DNA of 64,000 nt from Lanius collurio (GCA_020086605.1 JACBWW010000004.1:23380240-23444239); one strand, 5' to 3'. Positions 51,491-64,000 are shown, counted from the first letter of the stretch. Made by a program: numbers and translations. The notes: generated by a model from the sequence alone, not told the origin.

Positions 51491-54400
51491 TTGACGTGCT
51501 GATGTTCATTCAAAGTTTGGACTCCGTGATCTTGTGTTTTTTCTGATCTTAACCATTCCATAATTTTATTCAGCATGTGATCCATTCCAAAAGGACACAC
51601 TACCCTTACTAGTCAGGTGTCATTAAGTATCTGGTCCATTTCCTAGATTGTAAAACCCCAAACCCAGAGACATTAAAATAGACCTCCTTTTAATATTCTC
51701 TCCTTTTTGTTCAGGTAGGGACTCGTTCTCACATGGTTTCATCTTCACCATTTTACTGTATTTTGCTTATGAGAATGTTATACAACACCATACAAAAGAC
51801 TTTTTGGAAAACAATATGTAATGCACACACAACCTTCTGACAAGGGCAATAATCTCACTAATAAAAGGAAATTAGGCTTGTTACAAATATGTTGATTGTA
51901 CTAATGCCAGGTTTTGTGTATGTTTCAACATCTCCTAGGTACTAAAAGCTGATTATTTAATCCTTTGTTTAAGATCTTTTCCTTCTCTCCCACTCTCCCT
52001 GGAATGGGCTGATTAGCAGATATTTCTGCATTCTCTCTTTTATCCATTGGCTGAAATCTTAAGACCAAACATACCTATGTGATCTGGATCACCTGTTTTT
52101 CTGGAAACCAGAAACAAACCCGCCTGTGTCAGAACTCTGAGTACACCTTCCTCCTCTCCATTCTGCTAATCTCTCTGATGGGCTACAGGTGGAGGCAACC
52201 CCTCGCTTTGTGTGGGGTCACTGGCTTTATTCTATAAGCGTGTCCCTTTGCACTTAGGAGCTGCTGTAACTTTGCATTTTGCTACTGCTAGTAACAGGTA
52301 ACAAGCTTTTATAGGTTTGCAAGGCCTCTAGACTGAGACATGTTAGGCCAGCTTTGCCTTAATATTTCTTGACCTGTAGCTTTGTTTTACTTGTTTTGGC
52401 TATGACAAATTTCTCTAATTGGCCAAATGTGTTTTTGTCTCTTGTTTTATCTTTGTTTATCTTTGTGCTGTACAGCTGCAGTTGTATATAGATAGCAGTA
52501 AGAGCATTTTTCTTCGCAGAATGAGATATGCATAACCCTCACAAAATGATTTCAATATATACAGTAAAGATACAGCTATGATAGCAAAGACCTTGAAAAA
52601 TGAAGGTATGGGAGGGGGCACTGAGGAGTACAGGCAAGGGATGATAAAAGATTGGGCACAGGTGTGCTAGGGGAGAACCCACAATTTTAAACTATTCATT
52701 AATAGTCAATCAGAAAAAAGACAAAACCTGAAGACCCTCAAAACAGGTTTGTAGGTAAAAAATAACATGGTAATAGCATCTAATATTATAATAGTATGCA
52801 TGATAAAATCCTATCAAACATAAAGAGCACCAAATGTAGTAACTTGATATAATCTGGGGCAACAGACCAATGTAGACAAAGATGTAAAAGTGTGTTCACT
52901 AACTCTGTGTGTGAAGGTATAATGGAAGAGAAATGAGAGGAAGAAGAAATCATGAACAACATATCCTTCCCAGTGAAGGACTCCAAATGCTGGTGACTTG
53001 TCCTTCCACCCCTGATAGACCCTAAGTGTGTATGTTACATCAATAGCGGAAATAGAATTAAAAATGTATACAAGCACTCCAACTGCACTGCTACTGCATT
53101 GTTGTTCTTTACTTTTCCTTAATATTGTTGTTTCATTCATGAAATTAGGTCTACAGTAGTGATGACCTTTGAATTAGATTGTTTTCCATTACACTAATAA
53201 TAAATGTTTAGTTTTGCTTACATTTATCTGCGTGTGAGATGTTTCCGTTGCCCATTAATAAGATTCTGAGAGGAACACATTTTTTGAGGTGAGTTCTCAC
53301 TCTTGGCTCCCAACTAAAGGTGTTTCACTGCAGCACAGTAGCTGTTAACAGTGCTGATCAAGTAAGCCCTTACTTTCCTTATTGTTGTTTGGATCTGATC
53401 CTGACTTGATACTGGAGGCAGGTCATGGCTATGAGTTTGCCTGATAAGCCTTGCTTCCTGGCTAGTCCAAGAGATCTCTAGCCTGCCAGGCTCAGGGTTG
53501 CTGGGCAATGCCCTACCCTGTAGACCCCATGACAGTCACCAACCTATGACTTGCAGTGCCTGATGAAAGCAAATCATCCTCAAGGGCTTCAGGTGAAAGC
53601 TAGTATCATAACAATGACTTTGGTGTTCATTTACATGTAGGTTTGTATCTAAATAAATGAGAAAAAGTGATGTGGGAACAGAATTCTGGTGGTTTCATTT
53701 TGATTAGGTGCTCTTCTCTTTGTTTTTCTAAAACAGAAGGTGTTGATAAAGCTTTAAAGGAAGTACAGCAAGTGGGTTAAGGTAGTAAATTAACTCAGTC
53801 AGGTAGAAGAAGAAAAACCTGAATGAAAGATTTCTCTTTTTATTTGCCCAATTAAAATTTAGTGACCTCACCAAAAGTTGTGTTGTATGATACTCCTTTT
53901 CCTGCTTGGAAAAAAAAACTTTATACAAACTAATATTTGCAATACTCTATTAGAAATATTAGATGCTACTTAGTTATAAGCTATTTATATTTTTCAATTC
54001 ATCTTTCTTTGTTTAAATTTAAGATAGGCCAGAGATTTGGTTAGTAATGAAAGTTTCTTAAAATGGATTCATTTATCCCAGAAAACACAGATTTTAATAT
54101 TTTCCTCCTTTATTAATCAGTGCCAGAATGTTGGTCTAAAAATTTTGATTGGCCTTAATATATATGGATTTTAACAGATAGAGGCAAAGAACACATTCTG
54201 ATAAATACAACTTTCAGAAAAGTTATCATTATCTATAAATATAAAAAGGAACAATTCTGACAGTGGGAGGGCAAAAGTCGCTGGACCCTGAATAGTCTTA
54301 CTTTCTATGGACTTAGGTTAGGTCTAAAGCAACAGACACTAAGAAAAAAAAATAAAAGATGGCTAGTATTGCACAAATTCTCTTCTGTAAGTCTAATCAG

Positions 54401-57400
54401 TACCACGATTGCAATCTTAACGGAATATTGGCATTTAAAAGTTTTCTTCAGAATGAGTGCCTTGTGTTTTGTTAGTATCACATTTCATATATTCATAATT
54501 TAATTGTCCATTATTTATAACTCTCTTGAATCCATTATTCATTGCATGCAAAATTGTTAGAATAATTTAAATCTCTTGAAAGAAAATAAGCTTATCCCTT
54601 GAAAAAAGAAGTGACTTCTCTACAGTACTTAAATTATGCCATAGAATATTGTTTTATGAAGAATACTTCTTAGATGGCTTGATAATTCAAGTTAATTTGT
54701 TCTTAAAACTTTGAATTTAATTGTACTGCTATTACTATATATCCTTCTTTTGGAAGACATGGTTTGCCTATGCCTACCATCCAAACATCACAATATGCTG
54801 CAATGTGAGTCATAAAATTTTGTTCAGGTAACAGTTTAATCTACAATACTTGTTAAATGTATAGACTCATTTGGTTTATTAAAGATCTCCTTACTTGACA
54901 GATGTTGGCTTTATTATACATATTTTTAAAAAAATCTATACTAATTTAATCAGCCAGCTCTAGAAACCAATGTCAAGAGACAAAAATGATGCAGTCTTTC
55001 CAAAACCCATAGTATCCATAGGGATGTGTAATAAAAAGATTTAAATGATTTTCTCTACTCAAAATCCATGAAAAAGCAAAGAACTGACTCAAATACCTTC
55101 TCATTGACATTTTGAGAAGTGGAGATCATACTTTGGTTAGATAAGAAATGTGAGCATAGAAAAGAACAGAAACAAAGCCCGTATCTTATATCCTTTCATA
55201 TTTTCTCTTATTTTCCTGAAAAGATGTAGTAACTTTTTTTTTTCAAAGTGGAAAGATGTCTTCACAGTTTAATAAGTTTTTTATATGTAAAATGGATGCA
55301 TTAAATTTTGTTAAATTATCTGAGGCTGAGGAGACCTTGTGCATTTAATTTTTTTTCCTAGTTTAGTTTCTGAATTTGTTAAGTCAACAGAGCCTTACCT
55401 TTGCCAGATGGAGCCTAATCCTTGTGATGCATACATCTCTTACTGTCAAACATCTCCAAATATCTTTATTAAAAGTTTCTCACAATCAATATTCCCGTTA
55501 TCATTTTAGGAGGCTTCTTTGGATGTCAAGCAAATGTTTTGTTCGTATATCTTCCTTCTGTCTTGAAGTTGTGTTCTGCCTCAGAGTGCAGAATTTAATA
55601 TGAAGAGAAGGATGGCTTCTTATTCATTCATTTAACATTAGAAATTTCTTTGAGTAAATCAATAGTATGCATCCCTTATCGCTATGATATGAAGAAGGAA
55701 TTTCTTTCTTGTACTGGAAACTTGCTTCCATTGCCTAATATGTAATTCTGTAGGAAAAAACTCTCAGCTGCCTCTGTTTCAAAATGCTGAATGAAAGGCT
55801 CACGAACTCAAAAGAGAAATTAAATGCAGCTTAGAGAAATAAGATACAAAATTAAAAACAGCATTTTTTTACAGAGAACTCCTGTTAAGAATGGTTTTTC
55901 CAAAAAGGAAATAGACGAGGGACTTTAAAATGCGTTGTCGCACCCTTCAGTTTGCCATACTAAACACTGGACAGTGGGTAAAATACAGTACTAGGAAGTT
56001 CTTTTCTATTGTTATGTGCTGAAGGAGTGGTATGCATAAGGACGTTCTCCACACATAAAATGTGAGGCCAAGCTGAGTCTTCTGAGTTTCTAATCAGTTG
56101 AAGAGCTAAGTCCATGAGCCATCTTAGAAAATTTTCCATTTAAACTGTTGGCTTCTGTAAGTTTTCTGCTTATTTGGTGGAGAAACCAAAAAATCTGCTT
56201 TAGGGCTGCAGACACTATTAAATATTCAGACCTCTCAAACAGTCACTCTAATGGCTGAGTAACTTGTTACATTTAGTAGCTATACTTAGTCTTATGAGTC
56301 TCAATTGACTAATTATAACCCATGAATTTGAAGTATAGTTTGTCACTACTAGAATTCATCATGTTTAATTGTTGTGGTAAAGACTTCCAACTTGGCTCTT
56401 CCCTGGAAAAATCTGTAGCCAGAAATACTGAAAGGCCCTTTTAAAGATACCTGTAGTGGTGTAATATAATTATAATTTCCTTGTGCTGTCTCTAAACAAA
56501 AGAATCTCATCCTCATTTGAGCAACATCATGCTACTCATTAAAATGTTTTTAAGTCCTTTTTGGTAAATCTACACTGTATTTGAAGAACCTATTAAAATA
56601 AGGTGGTGTTGCCTTTTGTTCATTGGTGAAAAGAGCTTTTTATTTGACTACTCCTTGAAAAGTGAGATACAGAGTAGCTGCAAAAAATGCCCATTGATCC
56701 TTACTTCTTTGCTTCTTGATTTCTTTAAATACAATTTGTTTAAGGATATTTCCAAAGAGGACATTTGGAACAAAAGCTTCCATAAGCTATAAACTAAGGA
56801 ATAATGGCAAAATTAATAACAATGAGTACACCAAATCAGTACAATTTTTTCCTTGGGAAGTCAGAACCTGTTTTTTTCTTTCCAGATACATATGGTAGCT
56901 CTCAGCCCAAAACCAGTCCAAATTGTTAGGTTAAAATAGATAAAATAGGAAAACTGTTGAATATTTATCTATAGATAAGAGTAGTCTGTGCCCACATCTG
57001 TAAAAAGGAAAGTTGAATTAATAATTGTGTTTCCAGTGTAAATTGGTACCTATGTAACTACTTGTTAGAGTCTTGGTCTTATTAAGTTTCCTGAAAACAA
57101 CAATGGATATGACATCTACTTCATAGACTAACACCCTGAATCTTGGGAAAGAAAAATAATTCTATCAAAATTTCAGAGTTTTAGATAATTAGGGTTATAT
57201 CATCCTCCTCTGAAGATTGAGAGAATTCTCTAAATTTACTAACTTATTCATGAGAGTTCCCCATGAACTTACCCCTTCAAATAACTGGCAATAACTTGCA
57301 CTTTTTTCCCCTTTTTTTCTTGTATGTAAATCCAGAAAATCTGCAAAAATTCAACTCCTTTCTTTGCACTCTTTCCATACACTTGCCACGGAGCAACTAT

Positions 57401-57890
57401 GCTATAAAATCCTGTGAAGGGTGATGACTCACCTCTTTCAAATTTCAGGCACATAGTAAAATCTTCTCCTCCTGCATGGAGAGGGTGCTTATACTCACTG
57501 CAGGCAAAACTACTTAAAAGAAATTCACTGAGGGTAAAGCAACCCCATCAAAACCATATGCTGCAGATAGGTAGCTCAGATTACATACAAGATGCCTCAC
57601 ACATTTTTCCCCCATGCAGTAGCACCTCTATCAGTGGTTACAGAGAAAGATATTCCCTAGCACACCATAATGAAAAATCTGAAAATTATTTTTTCTACTT
57701 CAAGTTTTCAGAAAATCAAAGTAAATCTCTCACCCTGTAGAAGTTCAGCTATAGGATTATGCGAAAGGACTGAAATCACAGACATATATTTGTGGGTTTT
57801 GGTGCATCTTTAATGTAGATAAAAATATGAATTAATATTTTTCTTTGGCATTCACATGTAGGTTAAATTATATTTTTATAATGTAAAAAC

Positions 57891-57907
57891 CCAATCCATT
57901 GGATTGG
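57891..57907. other. 17-bp perfect palindrome
   Basis: CCAATCCA and TGGATTGG are exact inverted arms around one central T. Both arms contain CCAAT/ATTGG text, the NF-Y pentamer, but spacing and context give no promoter. Confidence 0.6.
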
Positions 57908-58449
57908 ATCATGACTTATTTAAGATTCAATTTAATTGATTAATTTTTTTAATAATTTATGTGAATTTCAAAAAGCTTAAAAGTTTCACAAGTGATAACT
58001 TTCCAGAATATTTTGAATGTTTAATGATGTTCATAGATTTTTTCACAAAATATGTTGCTGTCAATGAGTAGCATTGTACAGCTGTTTTTGTTTAAATGTA
58101 AACATGTGTCAACATACCTTGTGATAATCGTTTGTTTCTACATAAGAAGTAATTTCAAGTAAAAAGCATAAGTTGTAAGAATCTAAATCTGTCAGGATGT
58201 ATGAAATTTCAGAGCAGCATATAATGAATTGTTTCCCATTAAAATATATTAACAAGTACTGTCTAGATTATTTCAGAAGTAGAGCACAAAAATGCAACAA
58301 AATCATATCAGACAACAATAATTAAATTTTATGATATTCCAAACAAACTTAAAATTCAAAAATCCTGTAAATTTAAGGTTAAAAACAATTTAACAGAAAG
58401 GTTATGGATATCATGTTCTTGAGCTTTAAAATATATGAATATTTGGAAC

Positions 58450-58474
58450 TTTTTTTTTCTTTTTTTTTTTCTCT
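58450..58474. repeat. Pyrimidine tract
   Basis: T9-C-T11-C-type run ending CTCTTGG. Simple tract. Confidence 0.9.
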
Positions 58475-58880
58475 TGGCAAATGAGAATATCATCAAAGCA
58501 TTCAATTTCATGATGTACAAATAACCATGAAAATTAACACCTGATGCCTGATTTATAACAAAGACACTAATAAACAGTCTTCTGCCCCCTTATTCTTAAT
58601 ACACTTTTTGGAGTCTATATAACAGCTTCATTTTCAGCAGAACTCAGTACATATCAATTCACTGCATAGCGAGCAATTGAATAACTGACCTCTTCATTTG
58701 GGTTGTAAGTGAAAGTTTTGAAAATTCGGCTCTTGTGGGCCAAAATCTTGAAGTCCTAGTCTAGTAATTACTCAAGAAATAGCCCCAGTCATGCTGTGAC
58801 TTGAATTTTAAGTTTACCATGGAAGAACACGAATTAGGAATCACTAAGACAAATGTTTTCGTTTAATTATTTTCATTTAG

Positions 58881-60312
58881 TTGAATATATGTGAATTCTC
58901 CCAGGGTTACAGTAAGTTCACAATTTATGTATTTGGGTATTTTAAAAACACATTTAATTGATCTTTCATTAATTAATGGAACTAAACAGCAAAAAAGCAT
59001 GTTTGATTTAAAAACCAACCAGTATCAAACGGGAGCAGAGGTTTTCAACATACCTAATGCTTTCATTGAAGCAGTATGTACATTACCTTCATTATGTTAT
59101 TTAAAAGTAACACCAGAGAGGATGAAGAACTTCATCCTGTCTCAGTCCTCCGAGTCTCTGCTTGCCCCATTTAATACACCTGCAGCTAGCACATATTCCA
59201 GTTGGTACTTTTTTTAACACATCATCTGCCAAGGAAAGAAAGGGAGGGCAGGAATAGCTTAGCAAGCAGCTGCTGGCAGAGAATGAAAGGTTTCATGCAG
59301 CGTGAATCAAGGATTATAGTGTGAGGTTGGCAGCTGATACAAAGTTTGGAAGCAATAATCTGTTGTTTTAAATCATGAATTCTGAGAGTGGTTTGTATAA
59401 CTTATGTAGTGAATCCTAGTCACTTATAGTTAGGTCAGATATTACACAGATTTAGATGAAAAAGAAAAGTAGGGAGGTTAAGTGCAAAGCAAAAAGAGGA
59501 TCACTGTTAGCACAATTCAATTTTTAAAAAGATTGCAGGCAGAAGTGAACAAAATCACCAAGTACGAAATTAGTCTTATGTGAGAAAATGCTTTATGTTG
59601 TATTTGGTACTTTAATGCTGTGGCTATTAAACCATTAGGGACTGGACTCAGACCCTCAAGCTTGTTTCAGTTTACCAGCTTCATATAATTGGATGCCCCA
59701 GAGAAAATGGCACCAGCTTGAGCTACTCTTACTGTATCATGTGTTCAATTTACTTGTATTGATCTGTTATAATTTGTCTATATTTCTTTTATAATGCATT
59801 ATCTCTCAGCTCAAATTCAGAACATTGTTGAATAAATGAATTCAAATTAAAGTAAACCAAAGTCTTAAGTAATAAAACAGGCCATTTGTATCAACTCTCA
59901 AACAACAAATCCTTTTAAGATCCCCAAAGAAAAATTAGTGCCATCTAGTATGCACGGGGGGCAGGCTGGGGGTAGAGACTAATTCAGAGTGAATTAATCT
60001 GCAGTTCATTAGCAAACACTAATGTTGCTTTTGGGAATGAGGAAATTAGCAGGATTATAATTATAAGCAACAAGTGTTTTCATAAACATATAATTGCTTG
60101 TCAAGGGTTTACAATATACTAGTAAGGCCATTAGGTAGGATTGATTCATGCCATAAATCAAATTTTCAGTTATACAACAGATTGTGTTTATAAAATAACA
60201 CCATTTCTGAGAAGTCATTATAGTGACCAAAAGAATTTCAAAGGTGTCAACAGGCCCAGTGAATTGCAATAAGAAATTAATTAAAGTACAATTCCTTTCT
60301 TTATCTTTGTAG
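58881..60312. other. Noncoding block with homeodomain-core-rich sequence
   Basis: No gene was recognised. A 108-codon plus frame at 58891-59217 is not recognisable as a protein. A 20-bp inverted repeat lies at 59119-59138. At 59975-60150 there are many ATTA/TAAT cores (GAATTAATC, CATTAGC, ACTAATG, AATTAGC, ATAATTG). The look is that of a conserved noncoding block, which is inference only. Confidence 0.4.
59119..59138. other. 20-bp inverted repeat, 9-bp arms
   Basis: AGGATGAAG (59119-59127) and CTTCATCCT (59130-59138) are exact inverted copies with a 2-base AA spacer. Confidence 0.75.
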
Positions 60313-60503
60313 ATTAGGCACCCTACCTACAGCTATAGCCCGGCAGTGCTATCAGCTGAATCCCCTAGTAATGAGAGTAAACCAGCATTAGACACTGGAG
60401 GAAGAGGTTCAAAGAGAAGACCAGGGTGTCTGGTCTCTGTCAGGGTTTGTGGGTGTGCATGCAAATGCAAGCAGTGGTGTGAAAGAGAGGCAGCCCGTTG
60501 CCA
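60313..60503 (+). other. Candidate internal exon (weak)
   Basis: A good acceptor (CCTTTCTTTATCTTTGTAG, AG at 60311-60312) and a strong donor (CCA/GTAAGTC, GT at 60504) bound 191 bp that are richer in G+C than the flanks. One frame is open throughout (63 codons, from ATTAGGCAC). It ends in a Cys-rich segment, VCGCACKCKQWCE, just before the donor; the first in-frame stop is the TAA overlapping the donor. I recognise no protein. It could equally be a noncoding RNA exon or chance: one open frame of this length beside matching splice sites is only mildly unusual. Confidence 0.25.
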
Positions 60504-63260
60504 GTAAGTCGCTTTCTGCAGTGGTAGCAGAGTGAGTGGCTGCCAGGGGAATCAACTAAGATATTGTCTCCTATGAGGGCTTGTTAGGTTATACAGCAGA
60601 CATCCTGCAAAAACATTGAATAACAAAGAAGCCTGGCAGGCAGAAATGATTGTGCTGCCTGTGGCTGCTCTAACCAGTCTGTTCTAGCAGGGTCACTGGA
60701 TGGGATACTATAAAGAGCATGAAAGGGATTTAGAAGAGCTATGTTGCCTAGAAACTGACTGAGCCTCTTTACAGGGGAGAAATTTCTACACTCAAAACTC
60801 TTCAAAGACTTTTCTGCTTTTAGTCTTTTACAGACTGTATTTTGGATGCCAATTCAAAAGAGTTTTGAGAATGCTACAGGAGATCAGTTGTTTGTAAAAC
60901 TTGCTTGATACAAATTTCATGAATGAAAAATTCTTTGATTCTAGTCAGGCTTGAAACATTTCTACATGTATTTTTTCCTGTTCTAAATTTGATTTGCACT
61001 TTCTGCCTCATTTTTATAGTTTGTCAGTTTAAAGGCCTGCATCAATGATTCACACATTTGTAAGGTGACAGCAGTGACATACAAATACATAAATAGATTC
61101 ATTTCTGCAGTTACTTAGATATAGATTAATGACTGCTGTGTTTCTTGTAAATGTACTCTTGACAAAATTCTCAGGCAACAACAAATATAAAATATTGTGT
61201 TTTTAAAAACCATAAAAACATACAGAACACACTGTAATTGCTTCTAAAATTTAAATCTTTACATATTTAATACTTTTCTTTAAACTAGAGAGGCTGGGCA
61301 TACAAAAATAGCAAGGGTGAACTACCTTCTGGTTTAGCTTTCAGTTATTAAGCCAGTTCCTGAAATATTCTCAGGCAAAATTCTTGTTTTACCTGACTAA
61401 AGGAAAAGTGGGGAGAGATTGGAGAGATTTATGTTTCAGTGAGATATAGAGGGAAGTAAAGACCTTTGAGGAATGACGAATTCTTTCTAAATGTAAATTA
61501 TATAAACAGATATGATTAAGACAATCCCAGTGAAAGAGCACTGCTTTGTCCAATTCCCTCTGAAATCATGCACCAGATATATTTTATGTTGAGCAAAGGG
61601 AAATTTGAATATGGCAGCAGGGAAGTTCTCACACATCTTACCCAAAACATGCAGACTTCATATAGAGTAAAGTTCTTTCTGATTTTTCTTCCAAGGAAGA
61701 GAGTTTGCAAAGTCTGATGAGACATTTAGATCATGAAGGTAAGTTACATAGATGACAAAGACTTTTTTTATTACAATGAAAATGCATAGATATAGTAATA
61801 TCTACCAAGATACATTGTTAAATAACAGCATTTCATAAAATTGCACCACTGATATAGATCACTGTGATAATGTTGGATTCAAAATCCTCTGGAGTCATTA
61901 AGGATAAGAAGACCTTGCAGTAGGTCTTCTGTGGAAGGCATTTAATTTTATTTTGTTGGCTTTTGTTACTAAATCGCCTTAAGACTATCTGGAGATCTTG
62001 TTACGTAAAGGAAGTTCTTTGTTTAGAGCTTTAATATATTTAATAGTTAATATCATAACTATTTTCCTCTGGATTAATCTTGTTTGAACCAAATACTATG
62101 ACTTTTGCAAGGGCATTCATGTTCTTATAGATGCTTTCACCAGTATATGCATCCTGATGTTGATTCCAGAAGTACACCTAAACAATCAAAATTTGTTTCC
62201 TTCAGCAAAAAAAGTTTCTGTGATAGTTCTCTATGTTTATATTTTGAATGTCTTTTAAGCTCAACAAAATAGATTACTTTGCTGACACATCTGGCTTATG
62301 TATGGCTGAGAGAAAAATACATCTGATGCTTTGTAAGTAAAATAATGGAAATTAAGTTTGTTTGTGAGACTGAGAGGCCTTGTAAGTTCCAACTTCACTC
62401 TGGGTGTTGCCTGACAGATTCTTCTTTTGGTGCCTGGAATACTAGGTTGAGAAAACAAAACATTTCACAACTTTAGAATCTAATTGTGGGTGTTTTTTTT
62501 GAGAAAGGAGAATTAATTATCTCTAATAATTCACTTCAAAAATTAATTACCAGAGAACATATTTAAGAATTACTTGATTAAGTACATGCACAGTTTTTGC
62601 CCTGTTTGCCTGAAAATGAAGATAACAAATAACACAACTAATTTAGATTCTTAGTTTGATGCTAAATTTATAGGTCATTGTGAATACTGTAGTACAATGA
62701 AATTAGTAAAAACTTGAGCTCTTCTTCATGGTCTATTAGTGTAGCTTAAAATACATGTATTATTTTTAAAAATGTTATAGAGAAATCATATTCCACAGGA
62801 TAGTATGGTAAAAAGGTATATAAATGATGTTATTAGCAAGCCTTTAATGTACAAATATGAATATGAAAAAACTTGCCTGTTTTATACTTGCATGAACTGT
62901 GAAATTTAGATAACTGTACATACGAATGATAAGACAGAAAGTTGATGTATACATATGATATTTCAACAGGAATGAAGTTAGGCAAAATTTTCATTAAATA
63001 CTGAACAATACTCGGGTTCCAAAAATGGAAAGTTTTTCATGATTTGGGTGATAATATGATATTTTGATTTGCCATGAGAAAACACGTCACTATGAATTTG
63101 CATTACAAAGCTAGATAATTATAAAAAAAGGAAATAGTAAAACCTTATTTATATTTTGTTCGCAGAACCTGAAGGGGTTTGGTTTTGGGTGGTTTTTTTT
63201 TTTTTTTTTGGTTAATCGCTTTGTAATAAAATGAAATTGCAATTTTTTGTTCATTTTTAG
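60504..63260. other. Noncoding A+T-rich DNA
   Basis: No gene or classified repeat was recognised. The first 300 bases remain G+C-richer than the rest. A T17 run lies at 63193-63209. Confidence 0.5.
63193..63209. repeat. T run
   Basis: Seventeen consecutive T after a G/T-rich stretch (GGTTTGGTTTTGGGTGG). Simple tract beside the LTR that follows. Confidence 0.93.
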
Positions 63261-63279
63261 AACCCTCTGATGCCTTTTC

Positions 63280-63740
63280 CTGGTGTTAAAATAAAGAGTA
63301 AGACACGATTAGAAGGGGAAAAAGGGATTTTACCTTGGTGTTTATTTTAAGGATCCTTAGGTGCACATGTCTAGGTCAGGTGCACTGAAGTGTACCCACA
63401 AATGCACCCCAGTGTACCCACCAATGCCCACATCAAAATACACACCCCAGCAAGTTCTGGTATCACATTATAAGCCTTTCTAATTAGCATATCTGCCAAA
63501 ATTCCCCAATGAAAGGCTTGAGGGAGCCTCTCTCCCCAAGAAACCTTTCCCTGGATGGTTCTATCTTAGTTTACAGAATGTGTTCTGGAGAGAACCTAGG
63601 GGTCTGGGGCACATTGACTTCTACTTATAAAGCTTCTAAAATGTTTCATCTCCTAGTCTAGCAAACGAGTCCAGGAATGTAGGCAAAAGCATCAGGAACA
63701 GAAGCTGCAAAAGGCATGAAAGGGGTATAAAATAAAAAGC
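63280..63740 (-). mobile_element. Probable LTR of a third avian ERV family
   Basis: Sequence from TTTTACCTTGGTGTTTATTT (63331) through AGGATCCTTAGGTGCACATG, ATTATAAGCCTTTCTAATTAGC (about 63468-63489), AAAATTCCCCAATGAAAGGC (about 63499), GGGAGCCTCTCTCCCC (63523) and TTACAGAATGTGTTCTGGAG to AGTCCAGGAATGTAGGCA resembles an LTR family known from songbirds. On the minus strand it has a TATAA-like box (near 63470) followed downstream by AAAATAAACACCAAGG (63350-63335), a plausible promoter-then-poly(A) order. That order sets the orientation. Ends were not resolved: no clear TG/CA pair or target duplication was found. The rest of the provirus is not visible. Confidence 0.55.
63390..63432. repeat. 22-bp imperfect tandem within the LTR
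   Basis: GTGTACCCACAAATGC (63390) recurs as GTGTACCCACCAATGC (63412), period 22, one mismatch over 16 bases. Confidence 0.8.
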
Positions 63741-64000
63741 AAAAAATCATCATGACATCACCTCAATAATGCATTGGACAAAATCAAATGAAATTTGTCC
63801 AACTGGAAGTTCAGGAACATCAGGAAAACCTTGTGTATGACCTTTCAATCTGTTCAGAAAAAAGGATGATAACACTTACTAGCAGAAGTGGTTTAGGTAT
63901 CTTGCATTGCTTATCAGTGCTAATGTGGTATCAAGCAGTAAGATGAGCTGAAAGGAATCAATTTTCTATGCCTATGTTCCCCCCACAAAATAGACAGCTA
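63741..64000. other. Noncoding tail of window
   Basis: No recognisable feature. It might contain outer LTR or internal retroviral remnants, but nothing supports this. Confidence 0.4.

Larger units (their letters stand above)
51491..58880. other. Noncoding DNA
   Basis: No gene was recognised. Two G+C-richer patches, 51980-52350 and 53280-53600, could be old unclassified repeats. A palindrome at 57891-57907 is listed separately. Other open frames are unremarkable. Confidence 0.5.

Noticed and set aside
52814..53140. Minus-strand 108-codon frame with a short stretch (TYTLRVYQGWKDKSPAF) recalling the extracellular domain of Cys-loop receptors
   Set aside because: Similarity covers under 20 residues, lacks two residues of the usual spacing, and nothing before or after it fits the family; no acceptor site precedes it. 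Treated as chance.
59945..59975. CTCF-like motif (GCACGGGGGGCAGG)
   Set aside because: The right half fits but the left half of the motif does not align at the correct spacing.
1..64000. CRISPR arrays, tRNA or rRNA genes, bacterial operons, integrated plasmid or phage sequence, mitochondrial insertion
   Set aside because: Scanned by eye; no regularly spaced repeats, no tRNA box A/B pair with cloverleaf, and no bacterial or mitochondrial gene text was seen. The window is ordinary avian nuclear DNA.

Overview
The window reads as nuclear DNA of a bird. It is A+T-rich and CpG-poor, with no bacterial-style gene packing. All recognisable repeats are avian: CR1 LINE fragments carrying the typical 3'-end sequence, and solo LTRs of endogenous retroviruses of kinds common in songbirds and relatives. 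No mammalian L1 or Alu is seen. I infer a neoavian genome, probably a passerine. The species and chromosome cannot be told from the sequence.

Layout. About 1.4 to 19.1 kb is repeat-bearing. It holds three solo LTRs of one family (1433-2331 minus, 13772-14332 plus with a large internal deletion, 18022-19094 minus), one complete solo LTR of a second family with a near-perfect 5-bp target duplication (16553-17155 plus), a probable LTR 5' stub (10321-10352), and a CR1 with a second CR1 inserted in it (8699-9440). From 19.1 to 63.2 kb there is no recognisable LTR. This stretch carries only a CR1 3' tail (21753-21808), a CR1 3' half (30311-30925, minus), an orphan CR1 endonuclease fragment (51020-51490, plus) and simple low-complexity tracts. 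A further probable LTR lies near the right end (about 63280-63740).

Genes. No confident protein-coding gene, tRNA, rRNA or CRISPR array was found. Most open frames here are what chance gives in 64 kb, and the longest ones lie inside LTRs. The best gene candidate is at 22666-22873: an RFX X-box-like dyad 26 bp before an ATG in good context, opening a 55-codon charged frame that runs into a GTAAGG donor-like site. This is the layout of a first exon of a cilia-type gene, but I recognise no homologue and found no second exon. A weaker internal-exon candidate is at 60313-60503.

The 40-kb LTR-poor part looks like intron or gene desert. A few blocks (43583-43612, about 59000-60250) have the look of conserved noncoding elements, which only alignment to other genomes could confirm.
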